Positions 26,215 to 35,150 of a stretch of DNA of 51,952 nucleotides are shown one piece after another. The notes beneath the pieces were generated by a model that was not told where the DNA came from, ran no database searches, and was given only the letters and a program-made list of their open reading frames with translations. The position numbers were made by a program, and so were the translations under genes. Each line of letters opens with the position of its first letter. Position 1 is the first letter of the stretch. The stretch is from an uncultured Pseudobutyrivibrio sp. (GTDB lineage Bacteria; Bacillota; Clostridia; Lachnospirales; Lachnospiraceae), in contig CAMJBT010000016.1 in the NCBI GenBank assembly GCA_946403965.1, forward strand, positions 1-51,952, read 5' to 3'.

Positions 26215-26400
26215 CTATGCCGTGACGGCCTGTAGAAGGACTGCGGGGTGCGGCGGTAGGGGTTCATGGCAAGCGGAAGAGATTGGGCTTTGGAGATAGG
26301 TGAAATAAAGGATGGAAAAGGTGAGAGAATAGGGACAGTTTACTTGTAATTGTCTTGAATAAAGGGTAAAATATTTAAGATTAGGTAAAGTGTAAGTTGA
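26215..26400. other. G-rich intergenic stretch resembling the right arm of the long palindrome
   Basis: No gene. The first half is unusually G-rich for this genome. Words ataggtgaa (26296) and tggaaaaggtg (26313) occur in the same order and strand in the right palindrome arm (9103 and 9165). It may be a decayed half-copy, or chance. Confidence 0.3.
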
Positions 26401-26410
26401 AGGAGAAATC

Positions 26411-26899
26411 ATGAACGAAGAATACTATTATTCTGAGAATTTTTATCAGCAGGATGGAGGGAATGGCCAAAATGGTAACGATGTAGCTGTGAATTACGGA
26501 TTGGCTGTAACTTCTTTGGTTTTGGGCATTGTCTCAGTTGTATTTTTCTTTTTTGGAATTAATATTCTGACAGCGATTGTTTCTATTACTTTAGCAATCA
26601 TTTTCTTAGTGTCGAATTCAGGAAGAGGTGTAAAAAAGGGACGTAGCCTTGCTATATGGGGAATTATTACGTCTATTTTATCACTCGTGATGTTTGTAAT
26701 ATCTTGGGTTTTCATTTTCAGTAATATCAACAATATGGTGAATATGTTTGATGACTATATGGATAGTCCGGGCTTGTACTATGAGTACAACTTTGATGGA
26801 GATGAAGGTGATATTCAGGACTATGATGATATTCTTAAGCAATATGAGGATTTGCTGAATGAGAATCAAAATGTTCCAGAGGAAGATCAGACACTTTAA
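26411..26899 (+). CDS. DUF4190-type small membrane protein
   Basis: A 162-residue protein. The N-terminal 30 residues are Asn/Gln/Tyr-rich and hydrophilic, then come two hydrophobic hairpin segments (about 31-75 and 82-107) with the GLAVTSLVLGIVSVV and SGRGVKKGRSLAIWGII pattern typical of DUF4190 proteins. The C-terminal 50 residues are very acidic with Tyr/Asp clusters and probably soluble. GAAGGAG lies before the ATG. It stands alone between a terminator and ileS, and no function is known. It could be a surface sensor or a small scaffold. Confidence 0.8.
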   Translation: MNEEYYYSENFYQQDGGNGQNGNDVAVNYGLAVTSLVLGIVSVVFFFFGINILTAIVSITLAIIFLVSNSGRGVKKGRSLAIWGIITSILSLVMFVISWVFIFSNINNMVNMFDDYMDSPGLYYEYNFDGDEGDIQDYDDILKQYEDLLNENQNVPEEDQTL

Positions 26900-26948
26900 T
26901 TTTGGTAGTAGGTCTTGATGGGTCTAACCAGCCCTAAGGCTTTAATTA

Positions 26949-26983
26949 TGTAACTGTTCAGCTCCATTGGCTCTGAATAGTTA
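26949..26983 (+). promoter_or_regulatory. Leader hairpin upstream of ileS
   Basis: Twelve-base stem gtaactgttcag and its complement (one wobble) with a short loop, followed by a second weaker stem (ggttagg / cctagcc) about 27001-27025. The T-box conserved sequence expected before many Firmicute ileS genes is absent. TATAAT-like bases follow the first hairpin, so part of this may be promoter DNA rather than RNA leader. Confidence 0.4.
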
Positions 26984-27046
26984 CGCATATAATAATAAGG
27001 GTTAGGTGACGAGAAAGCCTAGCCTCATAGAAAGGAATTACTTTAT

Positions 27047-30000
27047 ATGTACAACAAAGTAGATGCGAGTTTAAATTTCGTTGAGCGCGAAAAGAATGTG
27101 CTCAAATTCTGGGAGGAAAATGATATCTTCCAGAAGTCAATGGATTCAAGAAAAGAGGGAGAGACATACACATTTTATGATGGTCCTCCAACAGCAAATG
27201 GTAAGCCTCACATTGGTCATGTAGAGACACGTGCCATTAAGGATATGATCCCAAGATACCAGACAATGAAGGGCAAGTTTGTTCCACGTAAAGCTGGATG
27301 GGATACACATGGTCTTCCAGTAGAGCTTGAGGTTGAAAAGCTTCTTGGTCTAAACGGAAAAGAGCAGATTGAAGAGTATGGTATGGAGCCTTTCATTAAG
27401 CAATGTAAGGAATCCGTATGGAAATACAAAGGTATGTGGGAGGATTTCTCTGGCACAGTTGGTTTCTGGGCAGATATGGACAATCCTTACATCACATACG
27501 ATGACAACTTTATCGAGTCTGAGTGGTGGGCACTTAAGACAATTTGGGACAAGAAGCTCCTTTACAAGGGATTCAAAATCGTTCCTTATTGCCCTCGTTG
27601 TGGTACTCCACTTTCAGCTCAAGAGGTAGCTCAGGGCTACAAAACAGTTAAGGAGCGTTCTGCAATCGCACGCTTCAAAATCAAAGGAGAGGATGCTTAT
27701 TTCCTCGCTTGGACAACAACACCTTGGACACTTCCATCAAACCTTGCACTTTGTGTAAATCCGGTTGAGACTTACATCAAAGTAAAGGCAGCTGATGGTT
27801 ATACATACATTCTCGCAGAAGCGCTTGCTGATAAAGTACTTTCAAAGCTTGCTAAGGAAGAGGGCGAGAAGGCATACGAAGTTCTTGAAACATACAAGGG
27901 TACAGACCTTGAATATAAAGAGTATGAGCCACTTTTCGAGTGCGCTGGCGTAGCTGCAGAAAAGCAGCATAAGAAGGCTCATTTCGTTACATGTGATGAT
28001 TACGTTACTATGTCAGACGGTACTGGTATCGTACATATCGCTCCTGCATTTGGTGAGGACGATGCAAAGGTTGGACGTAAGTACGACCTTCCATTTGTTC
28101 AGTTCGTAGATGGTAAGGGTGAGCTCACTGAGGAGACTCCTTACGCTGGTCAGTTTGTTAAGGATGCAGATCCAAACGTACTTAAGGACCTTGATGCTAA
28201 GGGACAGCTTTTTGAGGCTCCTAAGTTCGAGCACGAGTATCCACACTGCTGGAGATGCGACACTCCACTTATCTACTATGCTAGAGAATCATGGTTCATC
28301 AAGATGACAGAGGTTAAGGATGACCTGATTAAAAATAACAACACTGTAAACTGGATTCCAGATTCAATCGGTAAGGGACGTTTCGGCGATTGGCTTGAGA
28401 ACGTTCAGGACTGGGGTATCTCACGTAACCGTTACTGGGGAACTCCACTCAACATTTGGGAGTGCCCAGACTGTGGCAAGCAGATTTCAATTGGAAGCCG
28501 CAAGGAATTAGCAGAGCTTTCAGGCAGACCTGAGGCAGAGAAAATCGAGCTTCACCGTCCATACATCGACGAGGTTACATGCACATGTCCTGAGTGTAAG
28601 GGCACAATGAAGCGTGTGCCAGAGGTTATTGACTGCTGGTTCGATTCAGGTGCTATGCCATTTGCTCAGCATCATTATCCATTTGAAAACAAGGAAGTAT
28701 TTGAGCAGCAGTTCCCTGCTAAGTTCATTTCAGAGGCCGTAGACCAGACAAGAGGTTGGTTCTATTCGTTGATGGCTGAGTCAACTCTCCTTTTCAACAA
28801 GGCTCCATACGAGAACGTTATCGTTCTTGGCCATGTTCAGGATGAGAATGGACAGAAGATGTCTAAGTCTAAGGGCAACGCTGTAGATCCATTCGATGCT
28901 CTTGAAAAGATGGGTGCAGATGCTATCAGATGGTACTTCTATACATCTTCAGCACCATGGATTCCAAAGAGATTTGGTGAGAATGCAGTTATGGAAGGCC
29001 AGAGAAAGTTCCTTGGAACTCTTTGGAATACATATGCTTTCTATATTTTATATGCAAATATCGACGAGTTTGATCCTACAAAGTACGAGCTTGACTTTAG
29101 CAAGCTTGCAGTTATGGATAAGTGGATTCTTTCTCGCCTTAACTCAGCAATCAAGGCTGTTGATGAGAATCTTGCAGCATACAAGATTCCAGAAGCAGCA
29201 CGTGCACTTGATGAGTTTGTAGACGATATGTCAAACTGGTACGTTCGTCGTTGCCGTGACAGATTCTGGGCAAAGGGTATGGAGCAGGACAAGATAAATG
29301 CTTACATGACTCTTTACACATGCCTTAAGGATATTGCACTTGCAGCAGCACCAATGATTCCTTTCATGACAGAGGAAATCTATCAGAACATGGTTCGTTC
29401 AGTTGACAAGACAGCTCCAGAGTCTATCCACCTTTGTGACTTCCCAGTTGTTAATGAAGCATTCATTGACAAAAAGCTTGAGGAGGATATGGACGAGCTT
29501 CTTAAGATCGTAGTTCACGGACGTGCTTGCCGTAACACAGCACAGATTAAGAATAGACAGCCAATCGGTCAGATGTACATCAAGGCTGAGCACGAGCTTG
29601 ATGATATGTATGTTTCAATCATTGAGGATGAGCTTAACGTTAAGAAGGCTACATTCACAGAGGATGTTTCAGCATTCACATCATATAGCTTCAAGCCACA
29701 GCTTCGTACAGTTGGACCTAAGTATGGCAAGTTCCTTGGTGGCATCCAAAAGGCACTTTCATCACTTGATGGAAATGCAGCATATGCAGAGCTTAAGGCA
29801 AATGGGGTATTAAGATTGCCAGAAGTTGATGCATCTATTGAGCTAGCTGAGGAAGACCTTCTTATCTCTATGGCTCAGACAGAAGGCTTTGTAGCAGATG
29901 GAGACAATTACGTAACAGTAGTCCTCGATACAAACCTTACAGAAGAGCTTCTTGAGGAAGGTTTTGTACGTGAAATCGTATCTAAGATTCAGACTATGCG

Positions 30001-30205
30001 TAAGGAAGCTGACTTTGAGGTTATGGATCGCATCCAGGTATCATATGCTGGTACTGATAAGGCTAACGAAATCTTCGCTGCAAACAAGGAACTCATTGCT
30101 GGTGAAGTACTTGCAGATTCCATCGAAGAAGGTACAGCTGGTGACCACGTTAAGGAGTGGAACATCAACGGAGAAACTGTAACATTAGCTGTAACTCGTA
30201 AGTAA
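27047..30205 (+). CDS. ileS: Isoleucyl-tRNA synthetase
   Basis: Class I synthetase of 1052 residues charging tRNA-Ile. Seen: GPPTANGKPHIGH (HIGH at 55-58), the CP1 editing domain with WTTTPWTLPSNLA, paired cysteines (CPRC, CPDC, CPEC) of zinc-like knuckles, KMSKS in GQKMSKSKGN near 604, and an anticodon-binding domain with DDMSNWYVRRCRDRFW. The length and C-terminus without a closing zinc finger suit the eukaryote-like type 2 enzyme found in many clostridia. The gene has an AAAGGA site and a short structured leader, with no T-box. Codon use is that of a highly expressed gene. Confidence 0.96.
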   Translation: MYNKVDASLNFVEREKNVLKFWEENDIFQKSMDSRKEGETYTFYDGPPTANGKPHIGHVETRAIKDMIPRYQTMKGKFVPRKAGWDTHGLPVELEVEKLLGLNGKEQIEEYGMEPFIKQCKESVWKYKGMWEDFSGTVGFWADMDNPYITYDDNFIESEWWALKTIWDKKLLYKGFKIVPYCPRCGTPLSAQEVAQGYKTVKERSAIARFKIKGEDAYFLAWTTTPWTLPSNLALCVNPVETYIKVKAADGYTYILAEALADKVLSKLAKEEGEKAYEVLETYKGTDLEYKEYEPLFECAGVAAEKQHKKAHFVTCDDYVTMSDGTGIVHIAPAFGEDDAKVGRKYDLPFVQFVDGKGELTEETPYAGQFVKDADPNVLKDLDAKGQLFEAPKFEHEYPHCWRCDTPLIYYARESWFIKMTEVKDDLIKNNNTVNWIPDSIGKGRFGDWLENVQDWGISRNRYWGTPLNIWECPDCGKQISIGSRKELAELSGRPEAEKIELHRPYIDEVTCTCPECKGTMKRVPEVIDCWFDSGAMPFAQHHYPFENKEVFEQQFPAKFISEAVDQTRGWFYSLMAESTLLFNKAPYENVIVLGHVQDENGQKMSKSKGNAVDPFDALEKMGADAIRWYFYTSSAPWIPKRFGENAVMEGQRKFLGTLWNTYAFYILYANIDEFDPTKYELDFSKLAVMDKWILSRLNSAIKAVDENLAAYKIPEAARALDEFVDDMSNWYVRRCRDRFWAKGMEQDKINAYMTLYTCLKDIALAAAPMIPFMTEEIYQNMVRSVDKTAPESIHLCDFPVVNEAFIDKKLEEDMDELLKIVVHGRACRNTAQIKNRQPIGQMYIKAEHELDDMYVSIIEDELNVKKATFTEDVSAFTSYSFKPQLRTVGPKYGKFLGGIQKALSSLDGNAAYAELKANGVLRLPEVDASIELAEEDLLISMAQTEGFVADGDNYVTVVLDTNLTEELLEEGFVREIVSKIQTMRKEADFEVMDRIQVSYAGTDKANEIFAANKELIAGEVLADSIEEGTAGDHVKEWNINGETVTLAVTRK

Positions 30206-30237
30206 AGCATAAATGGTCTTTAGGAGGGGTTGAGATT

Positions 30238-32694
30238 ATGAAAAGGCAGATGCCAAGCACTAAAGAAATTGAGCGAGAAATAAAAGATCGTGTGAAGAGT
30301 ATGTTCCGTAAGGAATTCGAAGAGGCCAAAGAAGATGAAATCTATCGTGCCTGTTCAGAGGTTGTCAATGATGTTGTCATTGACAACTGGCTTACCACAC
30401 AAAAGGAATTTACTAAGCAAGATCCAAAATGCGTTTATTATATGTCCATGGAATTTTTGATTGGACGTATGCTCGGTAACAACATGATTAATATGCGTGG
30501 ATATACCGAGGTAATGGATGCTCTTGCAGACCTTAATGTGGATATTAATCTTATTGAGGATCAGGAACCAGATCCAGCCCTTGGAAACGGTGGTTTGGGT
30601 CGACTTGCTGCTTGTTTTTTGGATTCTCTTGCTACATTGCGTTATCCTGCTTATGGCTGTGGTATTCGATATCACTATGGTATGTTCAAACAAAAGATAA
30701 CTGATGGATTCCAGGAGGAAGTTCCAGATGATTGGCTTCAGACTCGTTATCCATTCGAACTTGAACGTCCAGAGTATGAGTTCGAAGTTAAGTTTGGCGG
30801 ATGGGTTCGCTATGAATCTCAGCCCGATGGTTCTACAAAATATATTCACGAGGGCTATAATTCAGTACTTGCTACACCATATGATATGCCAATCACTGGC
30901 TTCGATAATGGTATGGTAAATACACTGATGATTTGGGATGCCAAGCCAAAGGAGGTATTTAGACTTGCTTCCTTCGAGCGTGGTGACTATGACAAAGCTG
31001 TAGAAGATATGAATCTGGCTCGAAACCTTACAGAAGTTCTTTATCCAAACGACAATCATGTTCAGGGCAAGGAGCTTCGTCTGAAGCAGCAATATTTCTT
31101 TGTATCGGCTTCATTACAGCGAGCTATTGCAAAGTATCTTCGTTATCATAGTGATATTACACGTTTGCCTGAAAAGGTAGTGTTCCAGATGAACGATACT
31201 CATCCAACTCTTACTGTTGCAGAGCTTATGCGACTTCTCATGGATGAGCGTGGCCTTGGTTGGGATGAGGCTTGGGAAATCACCACACATTGTGTTGCCT
31301 ATACCAATCATACAATCATGGCAGAGGCCCTCGAAAAATGGCCAGAGGAGATTTTCAAATCTTTACTTCCACGTGTATATATGATTGTAGAGGAGATTAA
31401 TCGTCGTTTCTGTGAGGAAATAAGAGCTAAATTCCCGGGAGATGAGGAAAGAGTTCATCGTATGGCAATCCTTGCAGATGGTCAGGTAAAGATGGCTCAT
31501 ATGGCTATTGCGGCTAGCTACAGTGTAAATGGTGTTGCTGCCCTTCATACCGAAATCCTGAAGAATGTATCACTTCATGATTTCTATGAGATGTATCCAG
31601 AAAAGTTCAACAACAAGACAAATGGTATTACCCAGCGTCGTTTCCTTATGCATGGAAACTACAGACTGTCTGACTGGGTTATTTCTCGAATTGGACGAGG
31701 TTGGATTACTGATCTTTCGCAGATGACAAAGCTTCTAAGATTTATTGATGATGAAAAATCACTTAATGAATTTATGGCAATCAAATACGAGAATAAAAAG
31801 CGTCTTGCAAAATATATATGGGAACATAATCACATCAATGTGGACCCATCATCAATTTTTGATGTGCAGGTAAAGCGTTTGCATGAATACAAACGTCAGC
31901 TTTTAAATATTCTTCATGTTATGTATTTGTACAACCAAATTAAAGAGCACCCAGAGATGGATTTTTATCCAACTACATTTATCTTTGGCGCAAAGGCATC
32001 TGCAGGTTATGAAAATGCAAAGCTTATTATTAAGCTTATAAATAACGTAGCAGCAGTTATCAATAACGATAAGTCAATTGACAACAAGCTAAAGGTTGTA
32101 TTTATTGAAGACTACCGTGTTTCAAATGCTGAGTGGATTTTTGCAGCTGCTGATGTTTCAGAGCAGATATCTACAGCTTCAAAGGAAGCATCTGGAACAG
32201 GTAATATGAAGTTTATGCTTAATGGTGCTGTTACTATTGGTACAATGGATGGTGCCAATGTTGAAATGTATCAGGAGCTTGAAGGCAAAGATATCTTTAT
32301 CTTTGGTATGAGCTCAGATGAGGTTATTGCTCACGAGAAAAACAGAGACTACAATCCTGTTGATGTGATGAATAGTAATCACCATATTCAGAAGGTACTT
32401 ACTCAGCTTATTAATGGCAACTATAGCATTGATAATCCAGAGTTGTTCAGACCAATCTACAACTCATTGTTAAACACTCAGTGTACAGAAAGAGCTGATA
32501 CATATTTCGTTCTCAAGGATTTTGCTTCATATTGTGAGGCACACGAGAAGATTCAAGAGGCCTACAAGGACAAGAAGAGGTGGGCTCAGATGGCGCTCAA
32601 CAATGTAGCTCACGTGGGCAAGTTCTCATCTGACAGAACTATTCAGGAATATGTTGATGACATCTGGCACTTAGACAAGTTGGAATTAAGATAA
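30238..32694 (+). CDS. glgP: Glycogen/maltodextrin phosphorylase
   Basis: PLP enzyme of 818 residues releasing glucose-1-phosphate from glycogen or maltodextrins. Seen: ALGNGGLGRLAACFLDS, GCGIRYHYGMF, a central QMNDTHPTL block, NNKTNGITQRRFL, VQVKRLHEYKRQLLN, and EASGTGNMKF with the PLP Lys at about 658, followed by GAVTIGTMDGANVEM. It is full length. An AGGAGG site lies close before ATG 30238, 32 bases after ileS, so it may be partly read from the ileS transcript. A hairpin terminator follows. It points to glycogen or starch turnover. Confidence 0.96.
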   Translation: MKRQMPSTKEIEREIKDRVKSMFRKEFEEAKEDEIYRACSEVVNDVVIDNWLTTQKEFTKQDPKCVYYMSMEFLIGRMLGNNMINMRGYTEVMDALADLNVDINLIEDQEPDPALGNGGLGRLAACFLDSLATLRYPAYGCGIRYHYGMFKQKITDGFQEEVPDDWLQTRYPFELERPEYEFEVKFGGWVRYESQPDGSTKYIHEGYNSVLATPYDMPITGFDNGMVNTLMIWDAKPKEVFRLASFERGDYDKAVEDMNLARNLTEVLYPNDNHVQGKELRLKQQYFFVSASLQRAIAKYLRYHSDITRLPEKVVFQMNDTHPTLTVAELMRLLMDERGLGWDEAWEITTHCVAYTNHTIMAEALEKWPEEIFKSLLPRVYMIVEEINRRFCEEIRAKFPGDEERVHRMAILADGQVKMAHMAIAASYSVNGVAALHTEILKNVSLHDFYEMYPEKFNNKTNGITQRRFLMHGNYRLSDWVISRIGRGWITDLSQMTKLLRFIDDEKSLNEFMAIKYENKKRLAKYIWEHNHINVDPSSIFDVQVKRLHEYKRQLLNILHVMYLYNQIKEHPEMDFYPTTFIFGAKASAGYENAKLIIKLINNVAAVINNDKSIDNKLKVVFIEDYRVSNAEWIFAAADVSEQISTASKEASGTGNMKFMLNGAVTIGTMDGANVEMYQELEGKDIFIFGMSSDEVIAHEKNRDYNPVDVMNSNHHIQKVLTQLINGNYSIDNPELFRPIYNSLLNTQCTERADTYFVLKDFASYCEAHEKIQEAYKDKKRWAQMALNNVAHVGKFSSDRTIQEYVDDIWHLDKLELR

Positions 32695-32701
32695 TTAATA
32701 T

Positions 32702-32748
32702 CATTGGCTTCTTGCTGGGCATCTGTCTGGCAAGAAGTCAATGTTTTT
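32702..32748 (+). terminator. Rho-independent terminator of glgP
   Basis: Fourteen-base stem (one wobble), arms cattggcttcttgc and its complement, followed by five T. The 11-mer gcaagaagtca in the right arm recurs in the hairpin chain at 51450. Confidence 0.88.
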
Positions 32749-32767
32749 AGAAATGCTGGAGAATAAA

Positions 32768-33643
32768 ATGAATCAAAACAAAACAGATAGAGGTAGGCAT
32801 ATTGCTTGGATTTTTCTTCCAACAATTTTTGCAATGATAATTCAGACTGCAGTAGCTATACTTATCATGGAATTTATGATGGTATGGGAATTTGGTACAA
32901 CCACCAAATCTGATTATGCTGATTTTATAACAGATGTCATGGTCAAGTATGCCAGTCCAGAAAGTATAGCCAGCATATCATTGGTATATGCACTCATAAC
33001 AGGAATCATTATGTTTGTGCTCTATCGAAACAACTACAGAGATGGTCAGATTGCTGGCTTAAAGTTTAAAGTTAGCAACTGGGGAATAATGATTGTCGGT
33101 ACAGTGCTTTTCATTATTTCTATGCAGTACGTGACAGTGTATTTGATGAATGCTTTATCAGCCGCATTTCCTTCATGGTTGGAAGAGTACAAAGCAATGA
33201 CAGAGGCAGCGGGGTTGGAGTCTGATATTTCTCCACTTATGATTGTGTACGCTGTGCTTTTAGGCCCTATTTGTGAGGAGCTTCTCTTCAGAGGGGTGAC
33301 TTTCTTTGCAGCAAGAAAGGTGATGCCTATCCAGTTTGCAATACTGGTTCAAGCTATATTATTTGGAGCATTCCATATGAACAAACTTCAAGGCGCATAT
33401 GCTTTTGTACTTGGTCTTGGACTTGGTTATGCTATGTACCTCTATGACAACCTCATAGTTGTAATTCTTATTCACATGGGCTACAACTTGATTGGCGTTT
33501 TAGAGCTGCCTGCTGGCGGTGACAATCTGTTTACATTTTTCTTATGTAGCCTTGCATCACTGGTAGTTGCGTATCTTTCAATTATTTTAATGAGAAATGC
33601 ATCATCAGTAGTTAATAATGAGGAGTTTTTTGCCGATAATTAA
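32768..33643 (+). CDS. CPBP family intramembrane metalloprotease
   Basis: A 291-residue membrane protein of the CAAX-protease/bacteriocin-processing (CPBP, Abi) family. Motif 1 GPICEELLFRG (EExxxR) near residue 168, motif 2 FGAFHMN and motif 3 HMGYN supply the expected Glu and His metal ligands. About seven to eight hydrophobic segments are visible. ATG 32768 follows TGGAGAATAAA; an in-frame ATG at 32741 falls inside the terminator. Members act in peptide maturation, immunity to self-made peptides, or protein processing. No bacteriocin gene is seen near, so the substrate is unknown. Confidence 0.9.
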   Translation: MNQNKTDRGRHIAWIFLPTIFAMIIQTAVAILIMEFMMVWEFGTTTKSDYADFITDVMVKYASPESIASISLVYALITGIIMFVLYRNNYRDGQIAGLKFKVSNWGIMIVGTVLFIISMQYVTVYLMNALSAAFPSWLEEYKAMTEAAGLESDISPLMIVYAVLLGPICEELLFRGVTFFAARKVMPIQFAILVQAILFGAFHMNKLQGAYAFVLGLGLGYAMYLYDNLIVVILIHMGYNLIGVLELPAGGDNLFTFFLCSLASLVVAYLSIILMRNASSVVNNEEFFADN

Positions 33644-33666
33644 ATACACGGATGATTATCATAGAG

Positions 33667-33699
33667 ACCAGGAAGGCTGTATCAGTTCTCCTGGTTTTT
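33667..33699 (+). terminator. Probable terminator of the CPBP gene
   Basis: Stem accagga / tcctggt with a 15-base loop and a five-T run. Confidence 0.7.
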
Positions 33700-33840
33700 A
33701 TTATTCAAAGCATCTTTTTCATATTCATAATGGAAGTCTAGAAGACATCTTTTCAGGTGCGTTGAATAGTAACATCTATGAGACAGAAAAAGGACTTTCT
33801 TCCAACAAGTTATATCAGGTTTTTCAAAGGAGGAAAGCGA

Positions 33841-34974
33841 ATGGTAATTAACAATTCTGAGGTTTCTATGGCCTCAAAATCTAGCGTCGCTAGAGAAATG
33901 AAACTGACTCTTCAGTCAGAAACAAAACCACTTATCAATCTAGAAAACATCCAGGTGCTACAGGATGGAAAGAAAATTGAACAAAGTGAAGATGGGAAAG
34001 AAACAGAAAAACAAGGCGAAAATACTTTGTCTAACGATGGCTTTTTATCATCTTTGAACTATGCCCTTGGTTCAAATGGAAAGGTGAAGGAAGTTGACAC
34101 AGAAAATCCCTTATTGACGGCTGCAGCAAACAGAAAGGTGCGAATGACAACAATGGAGTATTTACTTAGAATGCTTCTTCTAGGACGATACTTTGACGAG
34201 GAAAGTGCATTTGGGCAAATGCTGCGAGAGACATTTGGAATAGATGAGGAAAGCTACAGTACTGCAATGTCGGCATCAGGCGGTATAGGAGTTGAACCAG
34301 TATACGTTCAAAGCATACGTAGTGAGTATTCCTATCATGAAGAACAATCTGTGGAATTTTCTTCCACCGGAACAGCTATTACAGCTGATGGCCGCAAGCT
34401 TAGCTTTAATTATAGTTTTGCAATGACTGAATCCTTCTCACAGGAATTCAGCTCAGAATATATAGGTCTAAAAAGCATTAATTGCGTAGATCCACTGGTC
34501 ATAAACCTAGACGATTGCCCGACCTCTATTTCAGACCAAACATTCTTATTCGACCTAGATGGTGATGGACAGTTAGACGAGATTCACAACTTATCTTCAG
34601 GCTCAGGCTTCCTGGCTTTAGATAAGAATGAGGATGGAGAAATCAATGATGGCATGGAGTTATTCGGAGCTAAAACCGGGGATGGGTTTTCAGAACTTGA
34701 GGCATACGATTCAGACGGCAACGGATGGATAGACGAGAATGATCCTATTTTTTCAAAGCTTCGTATAATGACAATCACAGAATCTGGCGAACGACAACTA
34801 TTCGGCCTTAAACAATCTGATATTGGAGCCATTTACCTTGGACGTCTTGATACTGAGCTTACCAAACGTGATGACACCAACACCACAACCGCTGAAATTC
34901 GTAAAACTGGCATCTTCCTCCACGAAAAAGACGGACATGCCGGAGGCATCCAACACGTTGACTTTGCCACCTAG
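33841..34974 (+). CDS. EF-hand/dockerin-like calcium-binding protein
   Basis: A 377-residue protein of unknown function. The N-terminus (MVINNSEVSMASKSS) lacks a signal peptide; a long Glu/Lys/Ser-rich region follows. The C-terminal part (about 235-300) holds three aspartate-rich loops: DLDGDGQLDE, DKNEDGEINDG and DSDGNGWIDEND, the pattern of calcium-binding EF-hand-like loops, with ELFGAKTGDGF between them. AAAGGAGG directly before the ATG decides the start at 33841 over earlier codons. Such proteins recur in clostridia and proteobacteria without an assigned role. Its stop codon lies inside the left arm of the palindrome at 34966-35090. Confidence 0.85.
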   Translation: MVINNSEVSMASKSSVAREMKLTLQSETKPLINLENIQVLQDGKKIEQSEDGKETEKQGENTLSNDGFLSSLNYALGSNGKVKEVDTENPLLTAAANRKVRMTTMEYLLRMLLLGRYFDEESAFGQMLRETFGIDEESYSTAMSASGGIGVEPVYVQSIRSEYSYHEEQSVEFSSTGTAITADGRKLSFNYSFAMTESFSQEFSSEYIGLKSINCVDPLVINLDDCPTSISDQTFLFDLDGDGQLDEIHNLSSGSGFLALDKNEDGEINDGMELFGAKTGDGFSELEAYDSDGNGWIDENDPIFSKLRIMTITESGERQLFGLKQSDIGAIYLGRLDTELTKRDDTNTTTAEIRKTGIFLHEKDGHAGGIQHVDFAT

Positions 34975-35090
34975 CCTAAACATCACACCACCCAGTGACT
35001 ACTCATAAAAACAGGAGAGCCAATCTATCCCGATTGGCTCTCCATTTTTATGAGTAATCACTGGGAGTGGGGAGAAAGAGGCTAGGTGGC
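34966..35090. repeat. Long inverted repeat built around a terminator
   Basis: Outer arms gccacctagcct (34966-34977) and its exact complement (35079-35090), middle arms cccagtga (34991-34998) with 35058-35065 continuing through actcataaaaa, and a central terminator hairpin at 35014-35043. Arms are C-rich left and G-rich right, like the panD palindrome. The left arm starts in the last codons of the EF-hand gene. Confidence 0.85.
35014..35049. terminator. Bidirectional-looking terminator
   Basis: Perfect 12-base stem ggagagccaatc and its complement, six-base loop, T-run on the plus strand and a T-run on the minus strand (AAAAA before the stem). Confidence 0.88.
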
Positions 35091-35091
35091 T

Positions 35092-35119
35092 TTGTTATTG
35101 GGGTGGATTATGGTATAAT
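35092..35119 (+). promoter_or_regulatory. Promoter of the sugar-sensing operon
   Basis: TTGTTA at 35092-35097, 16-base spacer, TATAAT at 35114-35119. It begins two bases beyond the palindrome. Confidence 0.6.
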
Positions 35120-35150
35120 TGGACGCAGAAATGTGTGGGTGGATAATGTA

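Noticed and set aside
26215-26412. 65-codon minus-strand frame
   Set aside because: No ribosome binding site; overlaps the terminator tail and the upstream part of the DUF4190 gene.
26900-27046. T-box riboswitch before ileS
   Set aside because: The conserved T-box core and antiterminator are not present and the leader is too short.
35067-35150. N-terminal extension of the anchored binding protein
   Set aside because: It contains the palindrome arm and promoter -35/-10; the membrane helix is complete from ATG 35151.
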